Source: Sphaeroforma sirkka (lineage: Eukaryota; Opisthokonta; Ichthyosporea; Ichthyophonida). From it: a stretch of DNA of 35,000 bases. The translations under genes and the position numbers were made by a program. Positions 9,064 to 17,603 of the stretch are shown here, in pieces. Within the stretch, counting starts at the first letter, position 1; every line of letters begins with the position of its first letter. The notes under the pieces are model-generated. The model was not told where the DNA came from. It searched no databases and worked only from the letters and a program-made list of their open reading frames with translations. Location: the NCBI GenBank assembly GCA_001586965.3, contig LUCW03000394.1, positions 1 through 35,000 of the forward strand, given 5' to 3'.

Positions 9064-9638
9064 AACCCACTCTGGTTTCAGGAAGCTGAAAAGAGGTGGG
9101 GTAAACACACTATAGATTTGTTTGCGGCAACACATAACGCACAAATTTCAGACTTTAGGTCCCCAAACCATCCAAAGGGAGATGCGTTTGAGGTTATCAT
9201 CGCGGAACACAACGCATAGGCAAACCCACCTTGGAAACTCATAGGTCAATTGCTCAATTATGTTAACATAAAACAAGCCACAAACACTTTGTGCTGTCCC
9301 TTGCGGAAGACAGATCCCTGGTTCAAGGAACTAGTGGGTATGATACAAGAGGAACCTATCTATCTTTCTAGAGAAGTAGATACCTTCCTGTATATGGGTA
9401 CCCGGGCGATAAAGAAACCGCCCTGGAGACATACTATGATATGTCGCATTGGTCCTAAAAACACCAGAAGGAACTAGTGGGTATGATACAAGAGGAACCT
9501 ATCTATCTTTCTAGAGAAGTATGTGCTTCTACGGTCCATGAGAGCAGGGTAAAGGGCATGGCCGCTGCCTTTCATAAAAGTATGAAATATACCAGCGAGG
9601 AAGCAAAGACAACGTTGTTATCGTCCTAAAAGACTAAT
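9064..9638 (+). pseudogene. Dam-like extra domain and linker of element 2
   Basis: Between RNase H and INT lies the extra domain seen in elements 1, 3 and 4: Asp-Leu-Phe-Ala-Ala-Thr-His-Asn-Ala-Gln near 9115-9145, Asn-Pro-Pro-Trp at 9223-9234, then the frame 9250-9477 with Thr-Leu-Cys-Cys-Pro-Leu-Arg-Lys-Thr-Asp-Pro-Trp. The motif resembles motif IV of N6-adenine methylases and the domain after RNase H in DIRS elements; activity cannot be inferred. The last 160 bases are a poorly conserved linker to INT. Confidence 0.7.
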
Positions 9639-10703
9639 ATGCCAGAACTCTACGCCCAATTATTTAGGCTAGTATACGCAAACACTGCCTACGGGCGTGA
9701 TTCAGCAGGTCTTAAGGCAGTAAGTCCTGTACAGGACTTACCAGTCAACTTGGAAGGTAGACATCCTGCCAAGGAAGCTTCAGCACTGCAGCCATCTTCT
9801 GCGGGGCCCATATCCCAAGAAGGGGAACCTACTCTTATAGAGCAACCTGCTCCAGCTGTACAGTTGGAGACACACACGTCAGATGCTGATACACTTAAGT
9901 GGATTCAGCAACATCATAATTTGACGCACTCAGCCGTAGAGGCAATGGTCGCTGAAGCGAAGCGCAGAGGTCTGATCAACCCTAATCTGCGTAAGCTCTG
10001 CGAACAAGAGTATTTTATGTGTGAGCAATGTGAAAAGAACCAGATCAAGCGCTATGGTTGGGCACCTCTTAAGAGTGTAATTGAAGATGAACCAATGCGC
10101 AGGGTCACCATTGATCTGGTTATGATGGATGAAGTGGGTCGCAACGGTGAAAAGTATGTTTTTCACATGTTCGACGTAGCCTCAAGGTATAACTTATTTT
10201 ATGCTGTGAGAAACAAGCTACCCGAAACAATTGCTGAACTATGCTTACGCCTCTTTGCCGATCACGGCAATCCATTATTCATATGTCACGATAATGGCGG
10301 CGAGTTTATAGGAGAAATTATGACAGCCTTTAAACTCGTATCTGGCATATGTGAGAAAAGGAGAGTTCCATATAAGCCACAGACGCAAGGTGCCAATGAG
10401 GTTCGGCACAGGAAACTTAAGTTTCTACTGCGAACTGAACTTAAGGACGACGCAAGTGATTGGCCTTACCGTCTAACATGGGTTCAGAATCAGATGAATG
10501 AAACACCAGACCCTGTTACTGGCGTAACCCCGGCACACTATTTGCGTGGCAGAAAGAGTGTGTTACAACCTCAAGTAGAGCGTAGTCCTGAAAAGAAACA
10601 GTCACTAAAGTGGCTGGAACGATTAGATAGGGTACACAAAGTGGTATATCCTACTCTATGTGAGAAACGCAACGTTACACTTTTAAAAGCGCAACGGCGC
10701 TAG
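9639..10703 (+). pseudogene. Integrase of element 2
   Basis: A 354-residue frame. Residues about 85-135 hold the zinc region (His-His-Asn-Leu-Thr-His...Cys-Glu-Gln-Cys-Glu-Lys-Asn-Gln-Ile). The DDE core follows: VTIDLV near residue 155, the stretch with Cys-His-Asp-Asn-Gly-Gly-Glu-Phe near residues 215-222, then RRVPYKPQTQGANEVRHRKL and a Trp-Pro-Tyr-Arg-Leu helix. The last part leads into the C-terminal domain. Among the INT copies here it is one of the clearest. It is part of a broken element. Confidence 0.88.
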
Positions 10704-11300
10704 TCTAAGAAGAAGAAAGAAGTCTTCTTCAAAGAAGGTGATTATGTTAACATAATCAAGAGAAATACAGACACTGGTAAGTTGTACTCTTACTATATAG
10801 GTCCATACGTAATATCTGTTCATGACGAAAAGTCAGACGCCTACGAGATTAATAACGTAGATGACTCCAGTTCACGTAACATGGGCGGGGCTAGAATACC
10901 AAGTGAACAGATCATGCTCTGTCGCACATATGATGATACTACGCCTCTTGAATAACATGAATTCAAGAAGATCATTGGTATAGAATCCGTTAACGGTATT
11001 ACATACTACAAAACATTGCTTTGGGACAATGAGGTTTACAACCATACATCGTCGGACTTTTGAAATCCAGATTACTTGAAATCTATTAATAAGAAGTGGC
11101 GTAAACGCCTACATAAGAATCCGGAGGACAAGGCCAAACTCTTTCCAGATGCAGATAAGATTGCAGAGCATTCATATCCTGGAATTGAGTTTTGGTCGTC
11201 TCTTTACAGAGATAAATTACCCAAGTCAATGACGCGTAAGCGTAAACAGAGAAAAGATGGCAGAACCGGAACAGACAAGCGAACGAAGATGACCACATAA
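10704..11300 (+). pseudogene. INT C-terminal region and basic tail of element 2
   Basis: The stretch continues the C-terminal domain (a Tyr-Ile-Gly-Pro-Tyr-Val-Ile-Ser strand near 10793-10820) and a Tyr-Tyr-Lys-Thr region near 11000 that lines up with the chromodomain-like tails of elements 1 and 4. The frame 11076-11300 encodes NKKWRKRLHKNPEDK and a Lys/Arg-rich end with KRKQRK, like a nuclear localisation or DNA-binding tail. The KRLHKN block is shared with elements 1 and 1b. Broken. Confidence 0.68.
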
Positions 11301-11423
11301 TAATATGTGTTGTATTTACATACTTTTATCATCCTAGGTTTACACCGTACCCTGCTTCTCTGCTTTTTCGCTCCTTCACCTCGGAGATGCATCGGCAACA
11401 TCAAATCCGTGGCTTAGAGCTGG

Positions 11424-11433
11424 CGGGGGGCTA
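11424..11433 (+). promoter_or_regulatory. Polypurine tract before LTR2
   Basis: CGGGGGGCTA lies directly before the TG of LTR2, matching the G-run plus CTA that precedes LTR1. Confidence 0.75.
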
Positions 11434-12206
11434 TGTAATCATAGCAGGTCCCGGAGTATCAAATCATATATAATACGTAAGTATATAAAAATAGGATATT
11501 AATATCCACAGCGTCGCATTTAAGGTAGAGGTTTTACTATGTGGTATTTAAATACCGGTGAACAATCTTATGTATCTTAAGATACTAAAAGATGGTAAAC
11601 AATTGCTTTCCTCTATAACATCCTATACTGAGATGACTCATAGGATACAGGCTGAAGGCTGGAAACAAATTTTTTATTTTAAAATAATAAACCTAGGTTT
11701 TACAACCTAAAATCCTATTGACTTGGTTACTTAAGAAACCAATCAATGATAACTCAGCACCAGCCTCGGGTCGCCCTTAGGGAATGCAACGCCAACCTGG
11801 GACGGAACGTATATTTTTCTTATTTTTTTTCTTAAGTGGCCAATTAAGCCGAAATCCTGGACAATGTGTACCTTAAAAAGATAAAATCCGTTTCATTGGA
11901 AGCGACTGGCAAAGCGCAATAGTACATAGCCAACACACCTGTCAAACGGGGTGACCGTTATTAATATCTAGGCGAACCCCTAAATAAATGAAACCGATGA
12001 CGGTCCGAGAAACGAAGGCACAATAGACAAGGGTGCCTACCCGTCTAGCCTCACTTTTTGACTAGCAGCTTTGAAGCTATTAAGACTTGAGTTGTAAGCT
12101 AACTTACTTATTTTGTTTTCAAGCGCACTTTGATATATAGTAAAAATACATAGCACACTTATTACTAGTCATCGACAACTGTAGTAAAGTATTACATCGG
12201 TTTACA
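11434..12206 (+). repeat. LTR2, 3' LTR of element 2 (about 773 bp)
   Basis: Starts TGTAATCATAGCAGGTCCCGG directly after the polypurine tract. The end is placed at ATCGGTTTACA because LTR1 ends CGAAGTTTACA and LTR4 CGATATTTACA; without a second full LTR2 this end is an inference. It has three perfect 14-bp palindromes (11494-11507, 11543-11556, 11572-11585) and TGACTCA at 11634-11640. A scrap recurs at 3891-3956. Confidence 0.72.
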
Positions 12207-12209
12207 AAA

Positions 12210-12575
12210 CTAGCACCCGCTTTCAAGCAGACACACCCCTGTGTTGGATGCTTCTGTCTCCAAATACTGAAACGCTGTTCCAAGCATCAATTGAGAGTTG
12301 ACAGAGTAACCAATGACATTATAGATGCTGCTTACCTTTGCACCTTTTTCTGTCTCTAGGATGAGTGCCTGTGTCCCTGTGTGTCCATCAAAATCGAAGA
12401 AATTCTCCTTCGTGTCAAGACCCAGAGCTCCACTTCCACACAGAATCTCTTTGTAGACGGCCTGTCCGATGCTGACAAGCAGACACGAATCCTCAACATT
12501 TAACTGATGTGGTGTTTCAAAACTAAGGTTAATGTCAGCATCGATCACATGGTTGATTACCTTGAACGACTTCAT
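12210..12575 (-). CDS. Orphan 121-aa ORF, function unknown
   Basis: A minus-strand frame of 121 codons just beyond LTR2. The composition is protein-like, with mixed hydrophobic and polar residues, an acidic stretch Phe-Phe-Asp-Phe-Asp-Gly-His-Thr-Gly-Thr and Ser-Ile-Tyr-Asn-Val-Ile-Gly-Tyr. No signal peptide, membrane segment or known motif is seen. Its first 24 or so codons lie in the 402-bp unit duplicated downstream. It may be an exon of a host gene, part of an unknown element, or chance; the opposite strand of the same unit encodes zinc-knuckle motifs, which weakens the case for this strand. Confidence 0.35.
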   Translation of the reverse strand: MKSFKVINHVIDADINLSFETPHQLNVEDSCLLVSIGQAVYKEILCGSGALGLDTKENFFDFDGHTGTQALILETEKGAKVSSIYNVIGYSVNSQLMLGTAFQYLETEASNTGVCLLESGC

Positions 12576-13304
12576 AAATCATTGGTTTCTGTGCCCGCGA
12601 ATACCAGTGTCCAGACCTTGCGTGTGGCACACACAACTCCTGCCCCGGCTAACCCACTTACCATGCACGGGATCGTCAGATTACTTACCAAACTTACTAC
12701 TAACGATAAAGCCCTTCGTGACCGTCGTGCCATGAAGTGTCACGTCTGCCAACAGACCCCGCATATGCGTCATCGGTCTACTCCAAAGCCTGTGGAGAAT
12801 GTGGTGAGACAACACACACTGGTCGCAAAATGCTCAGCCACTAATCTCAAATGCTTAAAATGTAACCGTAGTGGCCACAATGTTGACATTGTCTGGGGCA
12901 AAATCCTGATGTGGTGTTTCAAAACTAAGGTTAATGTCAGCATCGATCACATGGTTGATTACCTTGAACGACTTCATAAATCATTGGGTTCTGTGCCCGC
13001 GAATACCAGTGTCCAGACCTTGCGTGTGGGCACACAACTCCTGCCCCGGCTAACCCACTTACCATGCACGGGATCGTCAGATTACTTACCAAACTTACTA
13101 CTAACGATAAAGCCCCTCGTGACCGTCGTGCCATGAAGTGTCACGTCTGCCAACAGACCCCGCATATGCGTCATCGGTCTACTCCAAAGCCTGTGGAGAA
13201 TGTGGTGAGACAACACACACTGGTCGCAAATGCTCAGCCACTAATCTCAAATGCTTAAAATGTAACCGTAGTGGCCACAATGTTGACATTGTCTGGGGCA
13301 AAAT
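12505..13304 (+). repeat. 402-bp tandem duplication, two copies
   Basis: Copy 1 runs 12505-12906, copy 2 12907-13304. Both start TGATGTGGTGTTTCAAAAC and end near TGTCTGGGGCAAAAT. They differ at only about five to seven positions by eye, so the duplication is recent. Each carries the same zinc-knuckle motifs. Confidence 0.92.
12507..13304 (+). pseudogene. Gag-like zinc-knuckle remnant of an unassigned element, duplicated
   Basis: Each copy of the 402-bp unit encodes CCHC-type patterns: a Cys-x2-Cys-x4-His in MKCHVCQQTPHMRH, a full Cys-x2-Cys-x4-His-x4-Cys in CGECGETTHTGRKC, and a further Cys-x2-Cys-x4-His in KCLKCNRSGHN. Such knuckles bind single-stranded nucleic acid and are typical of retroelement Gag proteins and of some host RNA-binding proteins. 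The spacing is the plain CCHC type, unlike the zinc motifs of elements 2 and 4, so another family is likely. No protease or RT is beside it. Broken. Confidence 0.55.
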
Positions 13305-13330
13305 TTCCAATAAAAAAAACTTCAACTGCT

Positions 13331-13463
13331 TTTAAATTTCGATGAATATTTCTATGTTTTAAACTATGTTATATAAACTAAGATACAAGTTAAGTCAGTT
13401 AGGATTTGCGGTGGTAGCTTGTGTATGTAAGAATGATTGGGACTGCCTCTTGGTAAGAGCCTT
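13331..13463 (-). repeat. Partial LTR1 (3' end only), cut by element 1b
   Basis: About 133 bp matching the last part of LTR1 in minus orientation with roughly 10% difference. It stops at GAGCCTT, where the full LTR1 of element 1b begins. The simplest reading is an older LTR1 into which element 1b inserted; the rest of that older LTR is not seen on the far side. Confidence 0.8.
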
Positions 13464-14061
13464 TGTAAACTTCGATGGATATTTCTATGTATTAAACTAT
13501 GCTATATAAACTAAGATACAATTTAAGTCAGTTAGGATTTAGCAGTGGTAGCTTGTGTAAGAAGATCGGGACTGCCTCTTGGTAAGAGCCTTAATATCCT
13601 CGATCACACAGGACGTACCTCTAGCTGTTCTTTATTAAATAATTTTTACTAGGAGTACTAAGTGTTCATGACCACTTGCCTAATTTGTAAATAGACATAA
13701 TAACATAAGTCAAGATAATACATTGGCTAAAATTAAATAAAGAGCCATCTGAAGAAAAGTTAAAAAGAAAAAGACTTATTGGATTTTGGAGATTGGCGGG
13801 AAGACCAAAACCTGTAAGTAGTAGTTCAGAGATTATAAATTTTAATTTATAACATCCTACATCTACTATCGTCTCAAATAGGTACAAGTAAATGAGTCAT
13901 ACCAAATACTCAGGCTATTGGAGCCATCAAGGTGAATTTTGAACACTTTGGAAATATTGGAAAAAGAATTTATATTAGATTATTATAAATACAATTAAAA
14001 ACCAATATGTTATCTCATTTAATCTAGATATTTTAAACGGACCGGAAACCGTATTTCTACA
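13464..14061 (-). repeat. LTR1, 3' LTR of element 1b (598 bp)
   Basis: Full copy in minus orientation (TGTAAACTTCGATGG at the left, GTATTTCTACA at the right on the plus strand). It shares variants with 5331-5929. The conserved TGACTCA reads TGAGTCA at 13893-13899 on the plus strand. The polypurine tract AGCCCCCC (reverse) adjoins at 14062. Confidence 0.92.
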
Positions 14062-14073
14062 TAGCCCCCCGTA

Positions 14074-14741
14074 GCATTTAGGACTACGGACGTACGTAAA
14101 GGTACGATCTAGTTCGTAAAGCGAGAACCAAAGGAAAACGGTTTTGGTCATGGCTTATCTAGTAGCTTGTGCCTATATGTACGAGTTCAAGACTCATGCT
14201 GTACTCTATGTCGTTTAGTATTTGGTCCTGTAACCATTTCCGATGTAGGTGTCTTACGTTTATTTCTTTGTAAGGTAATAGCCAAAGGTTGTTCTTCATT
14301 AGTAAGTAAGTTCGACTCTGTTGGTAATCAAATCAGAAAGCTTAGTCACATAGGAAGTAGGTGGCAAATAGGGAATTTCAGATCCATCCGGGTTTGTAGT
14401 CACGGAAACCCTTTCCGTTTATCTCGTGTGTTCTTATGTAAACGCTTATTCCGTTTATCTCGTGTGTTCTTACGTAAACGCTTATTCCGTTTCTTATTAA
14501 AAATACGAAGGAAGTCGCGAGATTCACGAAACGCGTCGGAGGTTAGCCAAGCTATTGTTCCATACATAAAACTGGTCTTGTAGTATGTGTAACCGTCTTC
14601 GGATGTTTTGTCAATTGTATCTTTGACTTGTGACTCCATAACTGGGACATCAGAATCAGATGAGCGAGCGAATGAGAGTTCGGAGGTAGGGATACGGTGA
14701 GTGCCAAGATTTGTTGCGCTAGTACCATCTATGTTATTCAC
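14074..14741 (-). pseudogene. C-terminal tail of INT, element 1b
   Basis: The 113-residue frame 14400-14741 matches the end of the element 1 INT polyprotein: Tyr-Tyr-Lys-Thr-Ser-Phe...Trp-Leu-Thr-Ser-Asp-Ala-Phe, the chromodomain-like part, then the basic KRLHKNTRDKR block, present twice in tandem here. The stretch 14074-14399 matches the 3' untranslated end of element 1 (2690-3030 region). Part of a broken element. Confidence 0.78.
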
Positions 14742-15592
14742 TTCGTAAGTATCACTCTCTTCTCATCATGGTAGGAAATAACGAAAGGTCCGATTGTCTT
14801 AGAAGAGAGCTCGGTAACGTTGGCATTTCGATTTATAATGTTAACGTAATCGCCGACTTTGAACTGAACAATGTTCTTAGTGTTATTCCATCGGTCATAC
14901 GCTTTAAGATGGACGCGATTCTTGTGCTCGAGTAAACAGGGGTAAACAACGTTCTGCATATGCTCGATCTTTTGTAGCCACGGGGTAGCGTGTTTCTCGG
15001 GCGCAGTTTTATCAAACGTTGCTTGTAATGAAATAGTGAAACGGGAGTTCTCCAGTTTGAGGATTCATGCAGTTATTCATTTGAGTCTGAACCCATTTCA
15101 AATGATAAGGCCACATATCCTCAACGTCATCTAGTGCGGTACGCAATAGCTGCTTTAGTTCTCTATGACGTGTCCCATTTGCACCCTGCGTTTGAGGTTT
15201 ATAAGGAACACCACGCCTATGGGTCATGCCTGATACGAGTATAAGTGCCTCCATTACGTCGGTACAAAACTCACTACCGTTATCAGAACATAGTACTCGG
15301 GGAAACCGAAGTCATTAAAGACGTGATACATAATTCTGCCACTGTTTGCGGGCGTTTGTTCGGTATTGCATAAAGCAAGTTATAGCCCGAAGCCACACAT
15401 AAGAAATGACAGATATATACATCGCCAGTATGCTTGGATCGCGGGAGTTTAACCAAATCTACTATGACTCGGCGTATCGGTTGGACTTCTGTCACACATT
15501 TTAGGGGAGCCCAACTGTAGCGCTTGATCTGGTTCTTTTCACAATCAGCACAGCGTCGGTATACTTCACGTATGGATTCTTTCAGCGCCGGG
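14738..15592 (-). pseudogene. INT core and C-terminal domain, element 1b
   Basis: Frames at 14738-14959 (C-terminal domain with Ile-Gly-Pro-Phe-Val-Ile-Ser), 15012-15254 (core end, RRGVPYKPQTQGAN) and 15283-15495 (core start, RRVIVDLV, and the CHFLCVASGYNLLY strand) reproduce the element 1 INT closely. The cysteine pair of the zinc region lies near 15530-15550. Broken. Confidence 0.82.
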
Positions 15593-15769
15593 TGTAGTAA
15601 AAGTCCCGTTAAACCACTATCAGTGTGGAGTTAGTAGTTTACAATTAGTTCACACGAGGTGAATTATTTGTAGGCCACGTAGACAATCAAATATAAGAAT
15701 AAATACACCGCACTGAGCCTCAGGGAGACTCAGTAGGTTTTAGTGTCGTATTTTGATGTGTTTACTAAA
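15593..15769 (+). repeat. Left terminal direct repeat of the compact element
   Basis: Starts TGTAGTAAAAGTCCCG and ends GTGTTTACTAAA. It matches 16689-16866 almost throughout. Confidence 0.88.
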
Positions 15770-15857
15770 TTTTTACGACTAGTTACTTTAGGTGTATTAT
15801 TCGATTTTATCTCGAGGATATTAGTGGACGGAGAAGTTCATTTTATTGACAAATTAC

Positions 15858-16013
15858 AGGAGTTGATCTCCCTCAGAACCGGATAGCTGAAAGGAGCTTG
15901 CAAATTACGACAGGAGCAAAGTCTTCCGAGCACAGAGGAGTTGATCTCCCTCAGAACCGGATAGCCGAAAGGAGCTTGCAAATTACGACAGGAGCAAAGT
16001 CTTCCGAGCACAG
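15858..16013 (+). repeat. Two tandem 78-bp units
   Basis: Copies 15858-15935 and 15936-16013 begin AGGAGTTGATCTCCCTCAG and differ at a single position by eye (AGCTGAAAG against AGCCGAAAG). AGGAGTTGATCTCCCT contains the inverted pair GGAG...CTCC. Confidence 0.92.
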
Positions 16014-16041
16014 ATAAGTGAAAAGCAGGTAGCAATATAGA

Positions 16042-16230
16042 ATGGACAGTGTCAGGCGACGTAGAATGGAAACGAGTGAATTATGCGCGCGTGAGACAGG
16101 TAGCAATGCAGAAGAGGAGCTAGGCACATTTTGGGAGAAACTGAGACAGAAAGAATGCGATTTCAACTCTTATTTTCAACAAATATCAACTACTGGAGCA
16201 AGCTTTGGTAATCAATTGGCTAGACGATAA
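16042..16230 (+). CDS. Small 62-aa ORF inside the compact element
   Basis: ATG at 16042, stop before 16231. The product is charged, with Arg-Arg-Arg-Arg near the start and a likely helix with Phe-Trp-Glu-Lys-Leu-Arg-Gln-Lys-Glu in the middle. It could be a shortened Gag-like helix or chance; no family is recognised. It lies between the 78-bp and 98-bp arrays. Confidence 0.3.
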   Translation: MDSVRRRRMETSELCARETGSNAEEELGTFWEKLRQKECDFNSYFQQISTTGASFGNQLARR

Positions 16231-16282
16231 GACTGGCATGGTTAGAAGATCGATTTTTCGAAAATATCTCCGAGTCGAATGT

Positions 16283-16687
16283 TTGGCCATAGGTACCTAT
16301 AGGCATGTTATGGGCCTTCCTAGTGCATGCCCATACAGATTGAATATTTGTAGTACGTGACTCGTTTTGACGGTATATCCTTGGCCATAGGTAGCTATTG
16401 GCATGTTATGGGCCTTCCTAGTGCATACCTATACGGATTAAATATTTGCAGTACGTGGCTCGTTTAGACGAAATATCCTTGGCCATAGGTTGCTATGGGC
16501 ATGTTATGGGCCTTTCTAGTGCATACCTATACGGATTAAATATTTGCAGTACGTGGCTCGTTTAGACGAAATATCCTTGGCCATAGGTTGCTATGGGCAT
16601 GTTATGGGCCTTTCTAGTGCATACCTATACGGATTGAATATTTGTAGTACGTGACTCATTTTGACGGTATATCCTTGGCCATAGGTA
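16283..16687 (+). repeat. 98-bp tandem array, four full units plus a start
   Basis: Units start with TTGGCCATAGGT at 16283, 16381, 16479 and 16577, with a fifth start at 16675, so every spacing is exactly 98 bp. Units 2-4 are very alike; unit 1 is more different. Each unit contains GGCCATA...TATGGGCC, able to form a stem. The array runs right up to the right terminal repeat. Confidence 0.95.
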
Positions 16688-16688
16688 G

Positions 16689-16866
16689 TGTAGTAAGCCC
16701 CCTTAAACCACTATCAGTGTGGAGTTAGAATTAGTTTACAATTAATTCACACGAGGTGAATTATTTGTAGACCACGTAGACAATCAAATATAAGAATAAA
16801 TACACCGCACTGAGCCTCAGGGAGACTCAGTAGGTTTTAGTATCGTATTTTGATGTGTTTACTACA
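16689..16866 (+). repeat. Right terminal direct repeat of the compact element
   Basis: Starts TGTAGTAAGCCCCC and ends GTGTTTACTACA. It gives the cleaner ends: TGTAGTAA at the start is the reverse complement of TTACTACA at the end. Confidence 0.88.
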
Positions 16867-17395
16867 GCACTGAACAAAGCAGTGTGCCAGTTTCAGAGAT
16901 GATAAGAATAACATAGTACCTTATGTGCTGGCATTATCCTCGAGAGCTAGAGCATTGTGCTGGCATTTATCCTCAGAGAGCTAGAGCATTGTGCTGGCAT
17001 TTTACCTCAGAGAGCTAGAGGACCCAATGTATACGTCTCGAGCGACCGGTCGTGTCTGAATTCTTGAAGCTACTGTTCATCTGTGTCAGCATATAGGAGT
17101 TTGGCAAGTACAATATAGGACTGTACTTGTGTCGGAGAAAAACTGCCAGTGGCAGAAACCGTGCAAACCATTAACCCGCTGTTTCAAAACAAAGCCCAAG
17201 GAGTTGTTTGATTGATTTCGCTGTGTTATACTCCGAAGCTAAAGTGGCTCATTTAACCTCGCGAGCTTAAGCCGCTGACGATTTTCTCTCGCGAGCTCGA
17301 GTGCTAACCGTATATTCTCGCGAGCTCGAGTGACTGGTTTATACTCGGGAGCTAGAGTCGCTGCTTTATATACTCAAGAGCTAGAGTTGCTGGTT
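16867..17395 (-). repeat. LTR-like sequence of element 3, left arm
   Basis: Read on the minus strand it has two sets of short repeats. One is about 28 bp with CTCTAGCTC.CGAGTATAAA-like units (17230-17395); the other is about 33 bp with GCTCTAGCTCTCTGAGGAT and ATGCCAGCACA (16935-17022). The outermost 156 bp reappear inverted at 19672-19820, including GGCACACTGCTTTGTTCAG. The middle (about 17023-17230) has no partner in the right arm. Confidence 0.72.
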
Positions 17396-17603
17396 TAGGC
17401 GCGATGATATGATGCCATCTCTGAAGCATCGGATTAAGCTTGAGCTGTGTGTTCATATACACAAGGGCCTTGTGGTCCGTGAAGAACGCAAACCGTTGCC
17501 CATCCAAGTATTTCCTGAAATGTGTCAGACCATATACCAATGCGAATAACTCCTTCATAGGTGTGGCGTAGTTCTGTTGCGCATGGTTCAGAGTCTTACT
17601 AAA
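17396..17603 (-). pseudogene. RNase H piece of element 3, left arm
   Basis: On the minus strand: the Asn-Tyr-Ala-Thr-Pro-Met-Lys-Glu-Leu-Phe-Ala-Leu-Val helix, Phe-Phe-Thr-Asp-His-Lys-Ala-Leu and Leu-Gln-Arg-Trp-His-His, standard Ty3/gypsy RNase H blocks. A 36-bp stretch around LQRWHHIIAP appears again, inverted, at the start of the right arm (about 17603-17640). Part of a broken element. Confidence 0.8.

Larger units (their letters stand above)
3891..12206 (+). mobile_element. Element 2: broken Ty3/gypsy-like retrotransposon (family 2) with a nested solo LTR
   Basis: In order: a scrap of 5' LTR2, an Arg-rich gag-like region, gag with a zinc motif, protease, RT, RNase H, Dam-like domain, INT, basic tail, polypurine tract and 3' LTR2 (11434-12206). 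It is broken in many places, more than ten. A solo LTR1 (5331-5929) sits in the gag region, and another LTR1 (3957-4552) cuts the 5' LTR scrap, so element 2 is older than those family 1 insertions. It is related to elements 1 and 4 across pol but forms its own family by LTR sequence. Confidence 0.88.
13464..15592 (-). mobile_element. Element 1b: 3' part of a family 1 retrotransposon
   Basis: A minus-strand copy of the 3' part of element 1: INT zinc-region edge, INT core, C-terminal tail, polypurine tract and LTR1. Its left part in element order is missing; the sequence stops at GCGCCGGG, where the 178-bp terminal repeat of the compact element begins (15593). It is about 97% identical to element 1 in the INT region by eye and broken in several places (about four to six). 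Confidence 0.88.
15593..16866 (+). mobile_element. Compact TRIM-like element with 178-bp direct terminal repeats
   Basis: Two direct repeats (15593-15769 and 16689-16866), about 94% identical by eye, bracket 919 bp with no pol. Ends read TGTAGTAA...TTACTACA, an 8-bp inverted pair with the TG...CA rule of LTRs. Length (1274 bp) and lack of enzymes fit a terminal-repeat retrotransposon in miniature (TRIM) or another non-autonomous LTR element. The inside has a 2 x 78-bp array, a 62-codon ORF and a 4 x 98-bp array. It sits between element 1b and element 3. No target-site duplication is seen, and no good primer site or polypurine tract could be pointed out, so the LTR class is an inference. Confidence 0.65.

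Noticed and set aside
16283-16687. Regular repeat array as a CRISPR array
   Set aside because: Units are 98 bp and contiguous with no unique spacers, and the genome is eukaryotic by its retroelements.
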